Assembly (NCBI RefSeq): GCF_000336935.1
Contig: NZ_AOME01000075.1
Coordinates: 1-42,215, forward strand
DNA from: Halococcus salifodinae DSM 8989
GTDB taxonomy: Archaea > Halobacteriota > Halobacteria > Halobacteriales > Halococcaceae
Direction of reading: 5' to 3'
Length of the DNA: 42,215 nucleotides
The translations under genes and the position numbers were made by a program. Below, piece after piece: positions 1-8,616 of the stretch. The notes beneath the pieces were generated by a model, which saw only the letters and a list, made by a program, of their open reading frames with translations, was not told where the DNA came from and ran no database searches. Numbering within the stretch: position 1 is the first letter of the stretch; each line of letters starts with the position of its first letter.

Positions 1-2
1 GG

Positions 3-89
3 CTGCGACGGTTCAAGCATCACTACAACTACGATCGACCGAATCAAGCGCTCGATGGACGAACACCCGTCGAAGAGGTTCTCAACTAG
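3..89 (+). CDS. Integrase-core transposase, C-terminal fragment
   Basis: The first bases of the window are open in frame 3 and end at a TAG at 87-89. The 28 residues read as the end of an rve-type (DDE integrase core) transposase. They include HHYNYDRPNQALDGRTPVEE, close to the usual 'YN..RPH.AL.GRTP.E' ending of IS481/IS3-like and related transposases. The 5' part lies outside the window. No terminal inverted repeat could be identified downstream. The family assignment rests only on this short motif; the exact IS family is unknown. Confidence 0.6.
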   Translation: MRRFKHHYNYDRPNQALDGRTPVEEVLN

Positions 90-281
90 ACAGTGCCCCA
101 TACGAGAACTGATTGCCCGATCGACAATAAACCCTTGCCGATCTCACACATTCTCGGTGCGTGATCTCGAACCACGGCTGGTGTTCTCGACTGCGACGCC
201 TCTCCCGGGACAGCAGGTGAGTATCGGTCCGAGAGGCGACGTATCCTGCGAACGGCACGACCAGCACACCTTCTCGCGATC

Positions 282-1109
282 TCACTCGCCGATTTCATCC
301 CGTACTGAGCCCGCGACCCGGCCCTCGGTCACGGCCGCGATCCGGCGCTGTTCGAAAACCGATCGCGCGCTCGTCGCGGCCTCGGAATCGACGTGGAAAT
401 CGAGACCGGGATACGAAACGTCGGTCAGCACGAGCGGTGCGGCGGGCGCGGGACCAACGCCCTCGGGGCCCGAAAGCGGTGTGGGCGAGAGCACCCGTCC
501 GATTTTCGAGAGCGGGGCTGCGCCCGTCGCCACGTCTCGGACGAGTGCGACGATCCGCCGGACGAGCTGGCGCGAGAAACCGCCCGCACGGAGTTCGATC
601 ACGAGAAACTCGCCGTCGGGTTCGATCGCCGGCTCGAGCGTCCGGACGGTCCCGCTGTCGTCGAGTGTGAGGTTGTGCAAATCGTGCTCACCGGCGAGCA
701 CCGACAGCGCCTCGCGCGCCCGGTCGACGTCGGCAGCAGGCGCGTGGAGGTGGTAGGTGTAGGTCCGAGCCGTGGCGTCGTGGGTGGCGTGAAACTCCGC
801 TGGAGCCTCGGCCGACGCCCACGCCCGGATCGTCGCCGGGAGTTCGCCGTTCAGCGCCGCGGGGGTGAGCCACTCGGGGCACTCGAACGCCACCGTCTGT
901 GCGACCGCCGACACCCCACGATCGGTTCGGCCCGCGGCGGCGTACGCCGGTGGTTTGTCGGCGGCTGCGTCGAGCACGTCCAACTCGCGAAGCCCATTGA
1001 AAACAGCATCCTCGACGGTCGGGACGTCGGGCTGGCGCTGGAAGCCATAGTACGGCTGGCCGTCGTACGCCACTCGGAACGCGCGCAGCCCGCGACCGTC
1101 ATTGCCCAT
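282..1109 (-). CDS. truA: tRNA pseudouridine synthase A (TruA)
   Basis: A 275-residue protein of the TruA family, which converts U38-U40 of the tRNA anticodon arm to pseudouridine. The N-terminus carries the family pattern FRVAYDGQPYYGFQRQPDVP. The catalytic aspartate is visible in AGRTDRGV (Asp63), and the C-terminal half contains FLVIELRAGGFSRQLVRRIV, matching the second TruA domain. Length is typical for archaea. Its ATG overlaps the TGA of hisS by one base (TGATG at 1107-1111), so the two are almost certainly co-transcribed with hisS first, linking tRNA charging and tRNA modification. Confidence 0.95.
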   Translation of the reverse strand: MGNDGRGLRAFRVAYDGQPYYGFQRQPDVPTVEDAVFNGLRELDVLDAAADKPPAYAAAGRTDRGVSAVAQTVAFECPEWLTPAALNGELPATIRAWASAEAPAEFHATHDATARTYTYHLHAPAADVDRAREALSVLAGEHDLHNLTLDDSGTVRTLEPAIEPDGEFLVIELRAGGFSRQLVRRIVALVRDVATGAAPLSKIGRVLSPTPLSGPEGVGPAPAAPLVLTDVSYPGLDFHVDSEAATSARSVFEQRRIAAVTEGRVAGSVRDEIGE

Positions 1110-2413
1110 CAGGCGAGGTCGTCGTACGTCGGCCGCTCGCGCTCGCCGGGGAACCCCTCGACCGGGACCTGGGTCTGCTCGCCCGATTCCATGTCCTTCA
1201 CCGTGACTTCGCCCTCCGCGAGGTCCTGTTCGCCCACGATCACCACGGTCTCGGCGTTGATGGAATCGGCGTACTCCAGCTGCGCGCCGAAGCTCCGGTC
1301 CGCGACGTCGGTCTCGACGACGTGGCCCTGTTCGCGGAGATCGCGAACCACGCGGGCGGCCGTCGGGCGGGTGTCGCCGACCTGGAGGACGTAGTAGTCG
1401 GTCGCGATCGTCTCCTCGGGCCAGACGCCCGCGCGCTGACAGAGCAGCGAGAGTGGCGCGAGTCCCGGTGCGACGCCGACCGCGGGCATCGACTGGCCGC
1501 CGAACCCTTCGATCAGATCGTCGTACCGGCCGCCACCGAACACTGATCGACTCACCTCACCCGTGGAGTCGAAACACTCGAACACCACTCCCGTATAGTA
1601 GTCCAACCCGCGGGCGGTGTCGAGCGAGAGCGTGCAGTACTCGCGCGCGCCGAGGTCATCGGCCGCATCGAGCACGTTCCGAAGGTTCGTGACCGCGCTC
1701 TCGACCTGTGCCGAACCGGCGAACGACACGAGATCGTCGAGATCGTCCTCCGAGGTGTCGAGCAGTCCGTCGAACTCCTCGGCCTGACTGTCCGAGAGTC
1801 CCGCGTCAGCGAGGAGACGGTAGTACTCGGGGGATTCGAGCTTTTCGCGCTTGTCGACCGCTCGGATCGCGGCCTGGGTGTCGATCTCGCCCTCGAACGA
1901 TTCGAGCAACCCACCGAGAACGTCACGGTGGCTCACCCGGAAGTCGAAGTCCTCGCTCGTGAGGCCGAGTTCGGTGAGCGCGTCCGCGGCGTACGCGAGC
2001 ACCTCGGCGTCGGCTGTCGGCTCCGCCGAGCCGAAGACATCGACGTTGGTCTGGTAGAACTCCCGGAATCGGCCCTGCTGCACCTGCTCGTACCGCCAGA
2101 ACGGCCGAGTCGAGAACCATTTCACGGGCTTTGCGAGCTCCTGCTGTTTGGCGACCACCATCCGCGCGACCGTTGGTGTGAGTTCCGGCGTCATCGCCAC
2201 GTCGCGGCCGCCCTGGTCGGTGAAGGAGTAGAGCTCCTCTTCGATCTCCGCGCCGCTTTTGTCGACGTACATCTCGGTGCGTTCGAGGGCCGGCGTCCCG
2301 ACCTCGCGGAACCCATAGCGCGCGGCGGTCTCTTCGAGCGTGTCGATGACCGCTCGCCGCGCGCTCATCTCGCCCGGATAGAAATCACGAAACCCCTTGG
2401 TGCGGTCGTACAT
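1109..2413 (-). CDS. hisS: Histidyl-tRNA synthetase
   Basis: A class II aminoacyl-tRNA synthetase of 434 residues that charges tRNA-His. I chose the ATG at 2413 because the protein then begins MYDRTKGFRDFYPGEM, the usual start of archaeal HisRS; the frame stays open to a GTG at 2473. The class II motif 1 region and motif 2 (FRYEQVQQGRFREFYQ, with FWR just before) are visible. So is the histidine-binding loop LDTARGLDYYTG and the glycine-rich motif 3 (PAVGVAPGLAPL). A C-terminal anticodon-binding domain follows. It heads the hisS-truA operon. The start codon lies inside one arm of a long inverted repeat (2411-2514), described separately. Confidence 0.95.
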   Translation of the reverse strand: MYDRTKGFRDFYPGEMSARRAVIDTLEETAARYGFREVGTPALERTEMYVDKSGAEIEEELYSFTDQGGRDVAMTPELTPTVARMVVAKQQELAKPVKWFSTRPFWRYEQVQQGRFREFYQTNVDVFGSAEPTADAEVLAYAADALTELGLTSEDFDFRVSHRDVLGGLLESFEGEIDTQAAIRAVDKREKLESPEYYRLLADAGLSDSQAEEFDGLLDTSEDDLDDLVSFAGSAQVESAVTNLRNVLDAADDLGAREYCTLSLDTARGLDYYTGVVFECFDSTGEVSRSVFGGGRYDDLIEGFGGQSMPAVGVAPGLAPLSLLCQRAGVWPEETIATDYYVLQVGDTRPTAARVVRDLREQGHVVETDVADRSFGAQLEYADSINAETVVIVGEQDLAEGEVTVKDMESGEQTQVPVEGFPGERERPTYDDLA

Positions 2414-2514
2414 ACTGTCGGTTAGCGGTATTCGTGTATTGACGCTTGCGAAAGACCGAACGGCGGTCGCCACGCTTCGACGGCAAGAACGACAAACAGC
2501 TGACCGACAGTATG
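2411..2514 (-). promoter_or_regulatory. Long inverted repeat covering the hisS start codon
   Basis: The arms at 2411-2426 (CATACTGTCGGTTAGC) and 2499-2514 (GCTGACCGACAGTATG) are complementary at 15 of 16 positions, separated by 72 nt. If the hisS mRNA begins upstream of 2514, its 5' leader could fold so that the ATG is paired. Regulation is inferred, not shown. Confidence 0.5.
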
Positions 2515-2578
2515 CCGGCGAGTGGCGAGCCGTGGTTGAAGCCTTCCGGTCCTTCCGATGGCTCGTTTCGGCGTGCTT

Positions 2579-2932
2579 CTATCGGCGCTTGATGTCGAAG
2601 CTCTGCTGGTCGGGTTTGAGCTCCTGGAGGAGCTCGCGCATCTGATCCTCGTCGATTTTGTCGCCGAGCCGGCCGCTGCGCGCGAGCGCGATCACCTGCT
2701 GTTCGACCTGCTCGCCGAAGTCGGGTTTGCTCATCTTGACCGAGTTGAGCCGCTTGCGCGCGCCGTCGGTGAGATGCTGGCGGAGCTGGGCCTTCTTCTG
2801 AGCCTCGGCCTGTTCCTGCTGGGCCTTCATCGCCTCCTCGCGGTCGCCGCCCTCCCCGCCCTGCTGTTCTTGAAGCTGTTCGAGCTTTTCCTGACGGAGC
2901 TCTTCGAGTTCGTCGTCGGATGAGCCGCTCAT
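2579..2932 (-). CDS. PDCD5-related DNA-binding protein
   Basis: A 117-residue archaeal member of the PDCD5/TFAR19 family of small helical proteins. The N-terminus is charged and Gln/Glu-rich ([19 protein letters not shown]), with predicted coiled coil to about residue 50. The conserved core follows: [25 protein letters not shown] and then [19 protein letters not shown], with the family's basic tail FDIKRR. Archaeal homologues bind DNA and are often encoded beside ribosomal protein S19e; that gene is not adjacent here. The gene follows lpdA on the same strand, separated by a strong palindrome, so it probably has its own transcript. The precise cellular role is not established. Confidence 0.9.
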   Translation of the reverse strand: MSGSSDDELEELRQEKLEQLQEQQGGEGGDREEAMKAQQEQAEAQKKAQLRQHLTDGARKRLNSVKMSKPDFGEQVEQQVIALARSGRLGDKIDEDQMRELLQELKPDQQSFDIKRR

Positions 2933-3012
2933 ACGTCATAGTACGGCTACCCGAACAAAAACCCGGCGGACGCCGCAGCACGATTCCCGCTTTCCCGTCG
3001 CCCGTTCGGATC

Positions 3013-3046
3013 GAAATTCACGAACTCACGTGAACTCGTGAATTTC
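3013..3046 (-). terminator. 34-nt near-palindrome directly after lpdA
   Basis: Arms GAAATTCACGA (3013-3023) and TCGTGAATTTC (3036-3046) are perfectly complementary. The centre is itself an 8-bp palindrome (TCACGTGA). It starts at the base next to the lpdA stop codon, so it is probably a transcript end or mRNA-stabilising hairpin. No T-run follows, and a protein-binding operator is also possible. Confidence 0.5.
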
Positions 3047-4471
3047 TCACCGATTCAGCGTATGGATCGCCTTCCCCTGGGCGTTCTCGACGGCCTCCAT
3101 CACGGCCTCGCCGAGCGTCGGATGGGTGTGGATGGTCGCGGCGACGTCTTCGAGGGTGGCCCCCATCTCGATCGCCAATCCAAATTCGGCGATCATCTCG
3201 GAGGCCTCGGGCGCGACGATCTGCGCGCCGAGGATGAACCCCGCGTCGTCGTCGGCGACCACGCGAACGAATCCCTCGCTTTCGCCGAGCGTGAGCGCGC
3301 GCCCGCTCGCCTGCATCGGCATCTCGCCGACGACCGGCGAGAACCCCGCCTCCTCGGCCTCGCTCTCGGTCATCCCCACGGTCCCGATCTCGGGGTCGGT
3401 GAACACCGCGGCGGGCACGGATTGGTAGTCGAGTGCGGCGGGTTCGCCCGCGATCACTTCGGTGGCGACCTCACCCTCTTTCATCCCTTTGTGGGCGAGC
3501 ATCGGCTCGCCGGCGACGTCGCCGACCGCGAAGACGTGCTCGACGTCGGTTCGCGCGCGGTCGTCGGTGTCGAGGAACCCGCCCTCGCTCGGTTCGAGGC
3601 CCACCGCGTCGAGATTCAGCGTGTCGGTCACGGGTTCGCGCCCGACCGCGACGAGGGCCTTCTCCGCGCCGAATTCGGCGATCTCGCCGTCCTCGTTCTC
3701 GGTCATGACGGTGATCCCGCCGCCCGATTCCTCCCACTCGCTCGCGGCCTCGCCGAAGTGGAAATCGATCCCGAACTCCTCGGCCCGGCTCTTGACGACG
3801 CGCGCGACGTCGTCCTCGTAGGCCGGGAGCGCCGAGTCGAGCATCTCCACGATGGTGACGTCGGTGCCGAGCTTCGCGAAAACAGTAGAGAGTTCCATTC
3901 CGATGTAGCCTGCGCCGACGACCACGAGGCTCTCGGGAACCTCATCGAGCGCGAGCGCGTCGCGCGAGGAGATGATGTGTTCGCCGTCGAACTCGAAGTT
4001 CGGGACCTCGATCGGGCGCGAGCCGGTGGCGACGATGGCGTGCTCGAACTCGATGGATTCCGAACCCTGGCCCTCGCCGCTGTGGGCGACTCGCACGGTG
4101 TTCTCGCCCGCGAACTCCGCGCGCCCCTCGACGAGATTCACGCCGTTGGCCTTGCAGAGCTTCTCGACGCCGCCGGTGAGCTGGTCGACGATCTCGTCCT
4201 TCCAGCCCACCATCGCGCTCAGGTCCACGGCAGGGTCGGCGTGGATGCCCATCGCCTCGGCCTCGCTCGCGTCGTGGGCGACGTCGGTCGCCGAGATCAG
4301 CGCCTTCGAGGGGATGCAGCCGTGGTTCAGGCAGGTCCCGCCGTAGGCCTCTTTCTCGACCAGCGTAACGTCGAGGTCCAGCTGGCCGGCGCGGATGGCG
4401 GCGACGTAGCCGCCAGGCCCCGCGCCGATGATCAGTACGTCCGTTCCGGTTGTCACGTCGCCAACGACCAT
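3047..4471 (-). CDS. lpdA: Dihydrolipoyl dehydrogenase (E3)
   Basis: A 474-residue FAD-dependent disulfide oxidoreductase that re-oxidises dihydrolipoyl groups on E2 and makes NADH. The FAD-binding motif is VLIIGAGPGGYVAA (residues about 12-25). The redox-active disulfide is GGTCLNHGCIPSK (Cys47, Cys52). An NAD-binding motif VVGAGYIGMELS follows, then the second FAD motif VFAVGDVAGEPMLAHKG. The C-terminal catalytic pair lies in HTHPTLGE (His450, Glu455). The ATG at 4471 is preceded by TTTTT on its strand (complement of 4497-4501), 26-30 nt upstream, as for a leaderless transcript. A gap of 216 nt separates it from E2, so it may be transcribed both alone and with the cluster. Confidence 0.95.
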   Translation of the reverse strand: MVVGDVTTGTDVLIIGAGPGGYVAAIRAGQLDLDVTLVEKEAYGGTCLNHGCIPSKALISATDVAHDASEAEAMGIHADPAVDLSAMVGWKDEIVDQLTGGVEKLCKANGVNLVEGRAEFAGENTVRVAHSGEGQGSESIEFEHAIVATGSRPIEVPNFEFDGEHIISSRDALALDEVPESLVVVGAGYIGMELSTVFAKLGTDVTIVEMLDSALPAYEDDVARVVKSRAEEFGIDFHFGEAASEWEESGGGITVMTENEDGEIAEFGAEKALVAVGREPVTDTLNLDAVGLEPSEGGFLDTDDRARTDVEHVFAVGDVAGEPMLAHKGMKEGEVATEVIAGEPAALDYQSVPAAVFTDPEIGTVGMTESEAEEAGFSPVVGEMPMQASGRALTLGESEGFVRVVADDDAGFILGAQIVAPEASEMIAEFGLAIEMGATLEDVAATIHTHPTLGEAVMEAVENAQGKAIHTLNR

Positions 4472-4496
4472 GCACGGCAAAACTCGCCGCTGCGTG

Positions 4497-4501
4497 AAAA
4501 A
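4497..4501 (-). promoter_or_regulatory. Putative lpdA promoter (T-rich TATA-like box)
   Basis: A TTTTT box on the minus strand lies 26-30 nt before the lpdA ATG. The same geometry appears before trpS, the pheST leader frame, cofH and the last partial gene, which supports it as a core promoter element. Confidence 0.45.
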
Positions 4502-4687
4502 CCAGGTGGGTTTCGCCGAGCGCTCGCCGATGTCGCTCACGCGCTCTCGATGGTCGCTGTCGCGTTCGTGAGCCGCGACATCGCCGTCTCGCAGCGCTCG
4601 ATGCGCTTGTGGCGGGCGCATGGGCGCTCACCGGGCTGTGGGCAGCCGAACACGAGTGAACGGCGGAAAAACAGCGAGCGTCGGGCG

Positions 4688-6265
4688 CTATTCGAGCAGC
4701 AGTCGGTTCGGGTGTTCGAGGTACTCCTCGACCTTGTTCGTGAACTGCGCGGCGATCGCGCCGTCGAGAACCCGGTGATCGAACGAGAGCGAGACCGTCA
4801 TCACGTGCCGGGGAACGACTTCGCCGTCGACGACGCGCGGCTTCTCCTTGATCGCGCCGAGCGCGAGGATCGCGACCTCGGGGTGATTGACGATCGGGGT
4901 GGCGTACTCGCCGCCGATCGCGCCGACGTTGGTGATGGTGAACGTCCCGCCCTGCATCTCCTCGCGCGCGATCGAGCGCTCGCGGGCCTTCTCGACCAGC
5001 TCGTTCATCTCCGAGGCGAGCCCGAGCAGGGTCTTGTTGCCGGCGTCGTCCACGACGGGAACCATCAGCCCCGCGTCGGTCGCGGTCGCCACGCCGACGT
5101 TGTAGTACTTCTTCTGGACGATCTCTTCGCTTTCCTCGTCGAGCATCGCGTTCACCATCGGGAACTCCCGGAGCGCGGCGACGCAGGCCTTCATTACAAA
5201 TGGCATGTACGACAGCGAGATGCCGCGCTCGGCCGCGACCTCCTTCAGCTCCCCGCGAGTCTCGACCAGTTCCGTGACGTCGACCTCGTCGTGGTGGGTG
5301 ACGTGGGGTGCGGTGAACTTCGAGGCCTCCATCTGCTGGCCGATGGTCCGGCGCATCCCACGATACGGGATCCGTTCTTCCTGTGCTCCCGCCTCGCCCG
5401 CCGCGACCGCGGCCGTGTCGGCCGCCTGGGCCTCCTGCTGGGCCTCGGCGTACGCCTCGACCGCCTCGGGCGCGACGAACGCCTCGCCGTCGCGCTCCTC
5501 GTCGGTCGGCACGTCGTCGATGTCGACACCCGCCTCCTCGGCGAGTTGTCGCGTTGCGGGTGCGGCGAGGGTGCGGTCGCGGTTCGCCCCCGACGGCGCG
5601 GACGCCTGAGCAGCACTCGCTCCGCTGGCGGCCGCTCCACCGCTTTCGCCGGCTGTGCCTGCTTCACCGGAGACGTCCGAGACGGCCGACGTGACCTCAT
5701 CTCCGCTCGTTCCGTCATCCCCGCCTGCTCCGCCCGCCCCGCTCGCGCCGCTCTCGGCGGCCGCGCGGACGTCGTGATCGCTTACCCGACCGCCGGGACC
5801 CGATCCCTCGACGGTCGTGATGTCGACCCCCTGTTCGCGCGCGAGTCGGCGTGCGCTCGGCGCGGCGAAGACCCGTCCATCGGCGGTTGACATTTCGCCG
5901 TCCTGGTCCGTCTCTGCACTCGCCTCGTCCGCCGTCCCGGCGTCGGGACCGGTCTCGGTCGCGGTGTCAGTTCGGGTCTCGGTCGACTCTTCTTGGCTCG
6001 TCGTGTCCGTTTCGTCCTCGTCTTCGCCCTCCACGGCGAACGTGATGATGACGTTGCCGACGGGCACCATCTCGCCCTCCTCGGCAAGGATCTCCTTCAC
6101 GCTGCCGTTCACCGGCGAGGGGACGTCGACTACTGCCTTGTCGGTCTCGACCTCCGCGACCGGCTGGTCCTCCTCCACTGCGTCGCCCGGCTCGACCAGC
6201 CACGACACGATCTCGCCCTCGGCGACGCCCTCGCCGACGTCGGGCAGCTTGAACTCGCGCACCAT
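4688..6265 (-). CDS. pdhC: Dihydrolipoamide acyltransferase (E2) of a 2-oxoacid dehydrogenase complex
   Basis: A 525-residue E2 core protein. One lipoyl domain occupies residues 1-80, with the lipoylated lysine in ETDKAVVD (Lys43). An acidic Glu/Thr-rich linker follows. A peripheral-subunit-binding domain comes next (FAAPSARRLAREQGVDITTV, about 133-152, ending GSGPGGRVSDHDV). A Gly/Ala/Ser-rich linker leads to a second, similar helix-loop segment (LAAPATRQLAEEAGVDIDDV, 233-252). The acyltransferase domain begins near residue 297 and has the catalytic motif SFDHRVLDG (His497, Asp501). The ATG abuts the TAG of the E1 beta gene with no gap, indicating translational coupling. The acyl substrate cannot be read from the sequence. 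Confidence 0.93.
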   Translation of the reverse strand: MVREFKLPDVGEGVAEGEIVSWLVEPGDAVEEDQPVAEVETDKAVVDVPSPVNGSVKEILAEEGEMVPVGNVIITFAVEGEDEDETDTTSQEESTETRTDTATETGPDAGTADEASAETDQDGEMSTADGRVFAAPSARRLAREQGVDITTVEGSGPGGRVSDHDVRAAAESGASGAGGAGGDDGTSGDEVTSAVSDVSGEAGTAGESGGAAASGASAAQASAPSGANRDRTLAAPATRQLAEEAGVDIDDVPTDEERDGEAFVAPEAVEAYAEAQQEAQAADTAAVAAGEAGAQEERIPYRGMRRTIGQQMEASKFTAPHVTHHDEVDVTELVETRGELKEVAAERGISLSYMPFVMKACVAALREFPMVNAMLDEESEEIVQKKYYNVGVATATDAGLMVPVVDDAGNKTLLGLASEMNELVEKARERSIAREEMQGGTFTITNVGAIGGEYATPIVNHPEVAILALGAIKEKPRVVDGEVVPRHVMTVSLSFDHRVLDGAIAAQFTNKVEEYLEHPNRLLLE

Positions 6266-7279
6266 CTAAAACTCCGCAGCCTCCCGGATTCCGTCGGTGA
6301 TCCGTGCCGCCTCGGGGAGGTAGTAGTCCTCCAGCGCGTACAGCGGGAACGGCGTATCGAAGCCCGTGACGCGCTTGATCGGGGCTTCCTGATACATGAG
6401 CGCCTCCTCCTGGATCGTCGAGGTGATCTCGCCGGCGAGCCCCCCTGTCTTGGGGGCCTCGTGGACCACCGCCGCTCTCCCGGTTTTCTTGAACGATTCG
6501 AGGATGGTCTCCTCGTCGAGCGGTGAAAGGGTACGAAGGTCGACCACTTCCGCGTCGATCCCCTCCTCGGCGAGGTCCTCGGCGGCCTCGATGGTCGGTC
6601 GGGTCATCGCGCCCCACGTGAACACCGACACGTCAGAGCCCTCCCGGCGGACCGCAGCCTCGCCGAGCGGAACAGTATATGAGTCGTCGGGAACCTCCTC
6701 ACGGAACGCGCGGTAGATGAGCTTGGGTTCGAGGAACATCACGGGGTCGGGATCGCGGATCGCCGACGCGAGCATCCCCTTGGCGTCGTACGGCGTCGAC
6801 GGGATCGCGACCTTGAGGCCCGGTTCGTGCACGAAGAACGCCTCCTTCGACTCGGAGTGGTGTTCGGGCGCGCGGATCCCGCCGCCGTACGGCGCGCGGA
6901 TCACCATCGGACAGGTGTAGCGACCGCGAGAGCGGGTCCGGAGCCGGGCGGCGTGGCTCACGATCTGGTCGAATCCCGGGTAGATGAACCCGAGGAACTG
7001 GATCTCGGGCACCGGCCGGAGGCCGTACGCCGACATCCCGACCGCCGTCCCGATGATCCCCGATTCGGCGAGCGGCGTGTCGATCACCCGATCGCCGCCG
7101 AACTCGTCGTAGAGCCCCTGGGTCGCGCGGAACACCCCTCCATTTTTCCCGACGTCCTCGCCCATCACGAGCACGTCGTCGTCCCGATCCATCTCGCCGT
7201 ACAGCCCGTCCCGGACGGCCTGCACGAGCGTGAGATCTTGGCTCTCTCCCTCCACGTCCGCCTGTTGTGCTTCACTCAT
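6266..7279 (-). CDS. pdhB: 2-oxoacid dehydrogenase E1 component, beta subunit
   Basis: A 337-residue transketolase-like E1 beta subunit. Characteristic stretches are VLVMGEDVGKNGGVFRATQGL, DTPLAESGIIGTAVGMSAYGLRPVPEIQF, RAPYGGGIRAPEHHSES (phosphate/substrate region) and TWGAMTRPTIEAAEDL in the C-terminal domain. The ATG at 7279 was chosen because MSEAQQADVE precedes the conserved LTLVQAVRDGL; the frame remains open upstream but is then non-homologous. It lies 8 nt after the E1 alpha stop and directly abuts E2. With E1 alpha it forms the TPP-dependent decarboxylase that transfers the acyl group to lipoyl-E2. Confidence 0.95.
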   Translation of the reverse strand: MSEAQQADVEGESQDLTLVQAVRDGLYGEMDRDDDVLVMGEDVGKNGGVFRATQGLYDEFGGDRVIDTPLAESGIIGTAVGMSAYGLRPVPEIQFLGFIYPGFDQIVSHAARLRTRSRGRYTCPMVIRAPYGGGIRAPEHHSESKEAFFVHEPGLKVAIPSTPYDAKGMLASAIRDPDPVMFLEPKLIYRAFREEVPDDSYTVPLGEAAVRREGSDVSVFTWGAMTRPTIEAAEDLAEEGIDAEVVDLRTLSPLDEETILESFKKTGRAAVVHEAPKTGGLAGEITSTIQEEALMYQEAPIKRVTGFDTPFPLYALEDYYLPEAARITDGIREAAEF

Positions 7280-7287
7280 AGTTATCG

Positions 7288-8391
7288 TTATTCGAGAAGT
7301 TCGTCGTCGCCGTGGCTGTCGCGCAGCCGTTCGAGGTAGCGTCGCTGCTCTTCGAGGCGTTTCGGCATGTCCGCGTAGACGTGGGCGAACATTTCCTCGG
7401 GCTCGGGCCGGTCGTACGCCTCGGCGGCGTCGATCGCATCGGCCACTTCGTCCTCGATCTCGCTCTCGATCTCGTCGATCCGTTCGTCGTCGAGATGCCC
7501 CTCGTTCACGAGGTAGGTTTCGAGCCGGGGAATCGGGTCCTTCGCCTTCCACTCCTCGACTTCCTCGTCGTCGCGGTAGACCGAGGGATCGTCGGCGGTG
7601 GTGTGGGCACCGTAGCGGTACTGGACCGCCTCGATCATCGTCGGGCGAAGCTGGTCCTCGTCGGGGTCCTTCGCCTTCTCGATCGCTCGTCGCGTGACCT
7701 CATACACCGCGAGCGGGTCCATCCCGTCGACCTGGATGCCCTCGAACCCGTAGGCGTCGGCCTTCTGGGCCAGGGTGGCGCTCGCGGACTGGCGTTCGCG
7801 GGGAACCGAGATCGCCCACTGGTTGTTGTTACAGAAGAAGATGTTCGGGGTGTCGAACACCCCAGCGAAGTTCAGGGCTTCGTGGAAGTCGCCCTCGCTC
7901 GTCGCGCCGTCGCCGAAGTAACAGAGGAACGCCTTGTTCTCGCCCTTGAGTTTCGAGGCCCACGCCGCACCGGTGGCGTGGGGGAGCTGGGTCGCGATCG
8001 GCACCGCGGGCGTGAAGATGTTGGCGTCGTCTTCGCCGTAGCCGACCTCGTGACCCATCCAGTAGAGCAGGGTGCGCTCCAGGGAGAACCCCCGGATCAT
8101 CGACGCGCCGTGCTCGCGATAGCTCGGGAACAGCCAGTCCTCCTCGGCGAGCGCGTGGGCGCTGCCGACCTGTGCGCCCTCCTGACCCGACAGTGGGGGA
8201 TAGGTTCCCATTCGACCCTGTCGCTGGAGGGAGACGGCGCGCTGGTCGAAGTGGCGAACCAGGCGCATCTCGCGATACATCCCCACGAGGGTCTCCTCGT
8301 CGAGGTCGGGCGGCTCCACGCCCTCGCGTACCTCGCCGTCCTCGTCGAGGATCCCGAAGCGCTCGCCGGGGTCGCGCTGTAGCGTACTCAC
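7288..8391 (-). CDS. pdhA: 2-oxoacid dehydrogenase E1 component, alpha subunit
   Basis: A 367-residue E1 alpha subunit that binds thiamine pyrophosphate. The TPP motif is [20 protein letters not shown] followed by [10 protein letters not shown]. Also conserved are [12 protein letters not shown] and [16 protein letters not shown], the phosphorylation-loop region of the family. I prefer the GTG at 8391 (protein begins [19 protein letters not shown]). A GAGGTGG ribosome-binding sequence lies just upstream, and the haloarchaeal family usually starts near STLQRDP. An ATG at 8475 in the same frame is the alternative. It leads the E1 alpha/E1 beta/E2 run; a TATA-like GATATAAC lies on its strand near 8440. 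Confidence 0.92.
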   Translation of the reverse strand: MSTLQRDPGERFGILDEDGEVREGVEPPDLDEETLVGMYREMRLVRHFDQRAVSLQRQGRMGTYPPLSGQEGAQVGSAHALAEEDWLFPSYREHGASMIRGFSLERTLLYWMGHEVGYGEDDANIFTPAVPIATQLPHATGAAWASKLKGENKAFLCYFGDGATSEGDFHEALNFAGVFDTPNIFFCNNNQWAISVPRERQSASATLAQKADAYGFEGIQVDGMDPLAVYEVTRRAIEKAKDPDEDQLRPTMIEAVQYRYGAHTTADDPSVYRDDEEVEEWKAKDPIPRLETYLVNEGHLDDERIDEIESEIEDEVADAIDAAEAYDRPEPEEMFAHVYADMPKRLEEQRRYLERLRDSHGDDELLE

Positions 8392-8463
8392 GGGCAAAGC
8401 CACCTCGCTGACATACCAACCGACTCGGACGCCTGGGTTATATCCCTTTTGTAAATGACTTTC

Positions 8464-8489
8464 CGTGACCGCCAATCTTGCCAGTCACG
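8464..8489. promoter_or_regulatory. Inverted repeat upstream of the E1 alpha gene
   Basis: CGTGAC (8464-8469) and GTCACG (8484-8489) form a 6-bp inverted repeat with 14-nt spacing, just upstream of the likely pdhA TATA box. It could be an operator half-site pair; it is short enough to be chance. Confidence 0.25.
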
Positions 8490-8521
8490 TCCGGATAGTT
8501 GCTGTTCGTCCGATTTTTGGC

Positions 8522-8568
8522 CGGAAAAACGACGATCGTTGTTCCCGATCGCAACGAGCGCGATCGGG
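8522..8568 (-). terminator. Putative lipA transcription terminator
   Basis: A perfect 9-bp stem, CCCGATCGC (8544-8552) and GCGATCGGG (8560-8568), with a 7-nt loop lies about 50 nt beyond the lipA stop. On the minus strand it is followed by a TTTTT run (complement of AAAAA near 8525). Stem plus T-run fits a terminator separating lipA from pdhA. Confidence 0.5.
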
Positions 8569-8616
8569 TATCGCCACCCCCGAGCGCGACCGATCGTGGG
8601 CGTTCTCTTCGGATGC

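Noticed and set aside
2414..2473. Upstream in-frame GTG start for hisS at 2473
   Set aside because: It would add 20 residues absent from the usual HisRS start (MYD..KGFRDFYPGEM), and it overlaps the inverted-repeat leader.
3038..5890. A 950-codon open frame on the plus strand
   Set aside because: It lies antisense to lpdA and pdhC, which have complete, motif-verified proteins. Long antisense frames arise from strong GC-rich codon bias; the translation shows no domains.
8392..8475. ATG at 8475 as the E1 alpha start
   Set aside because: The extra 28 residues do not resemble the family, whereas the GTG at 8391 has a good GAGGTGG ribosome-binding site. Not fully excluded.
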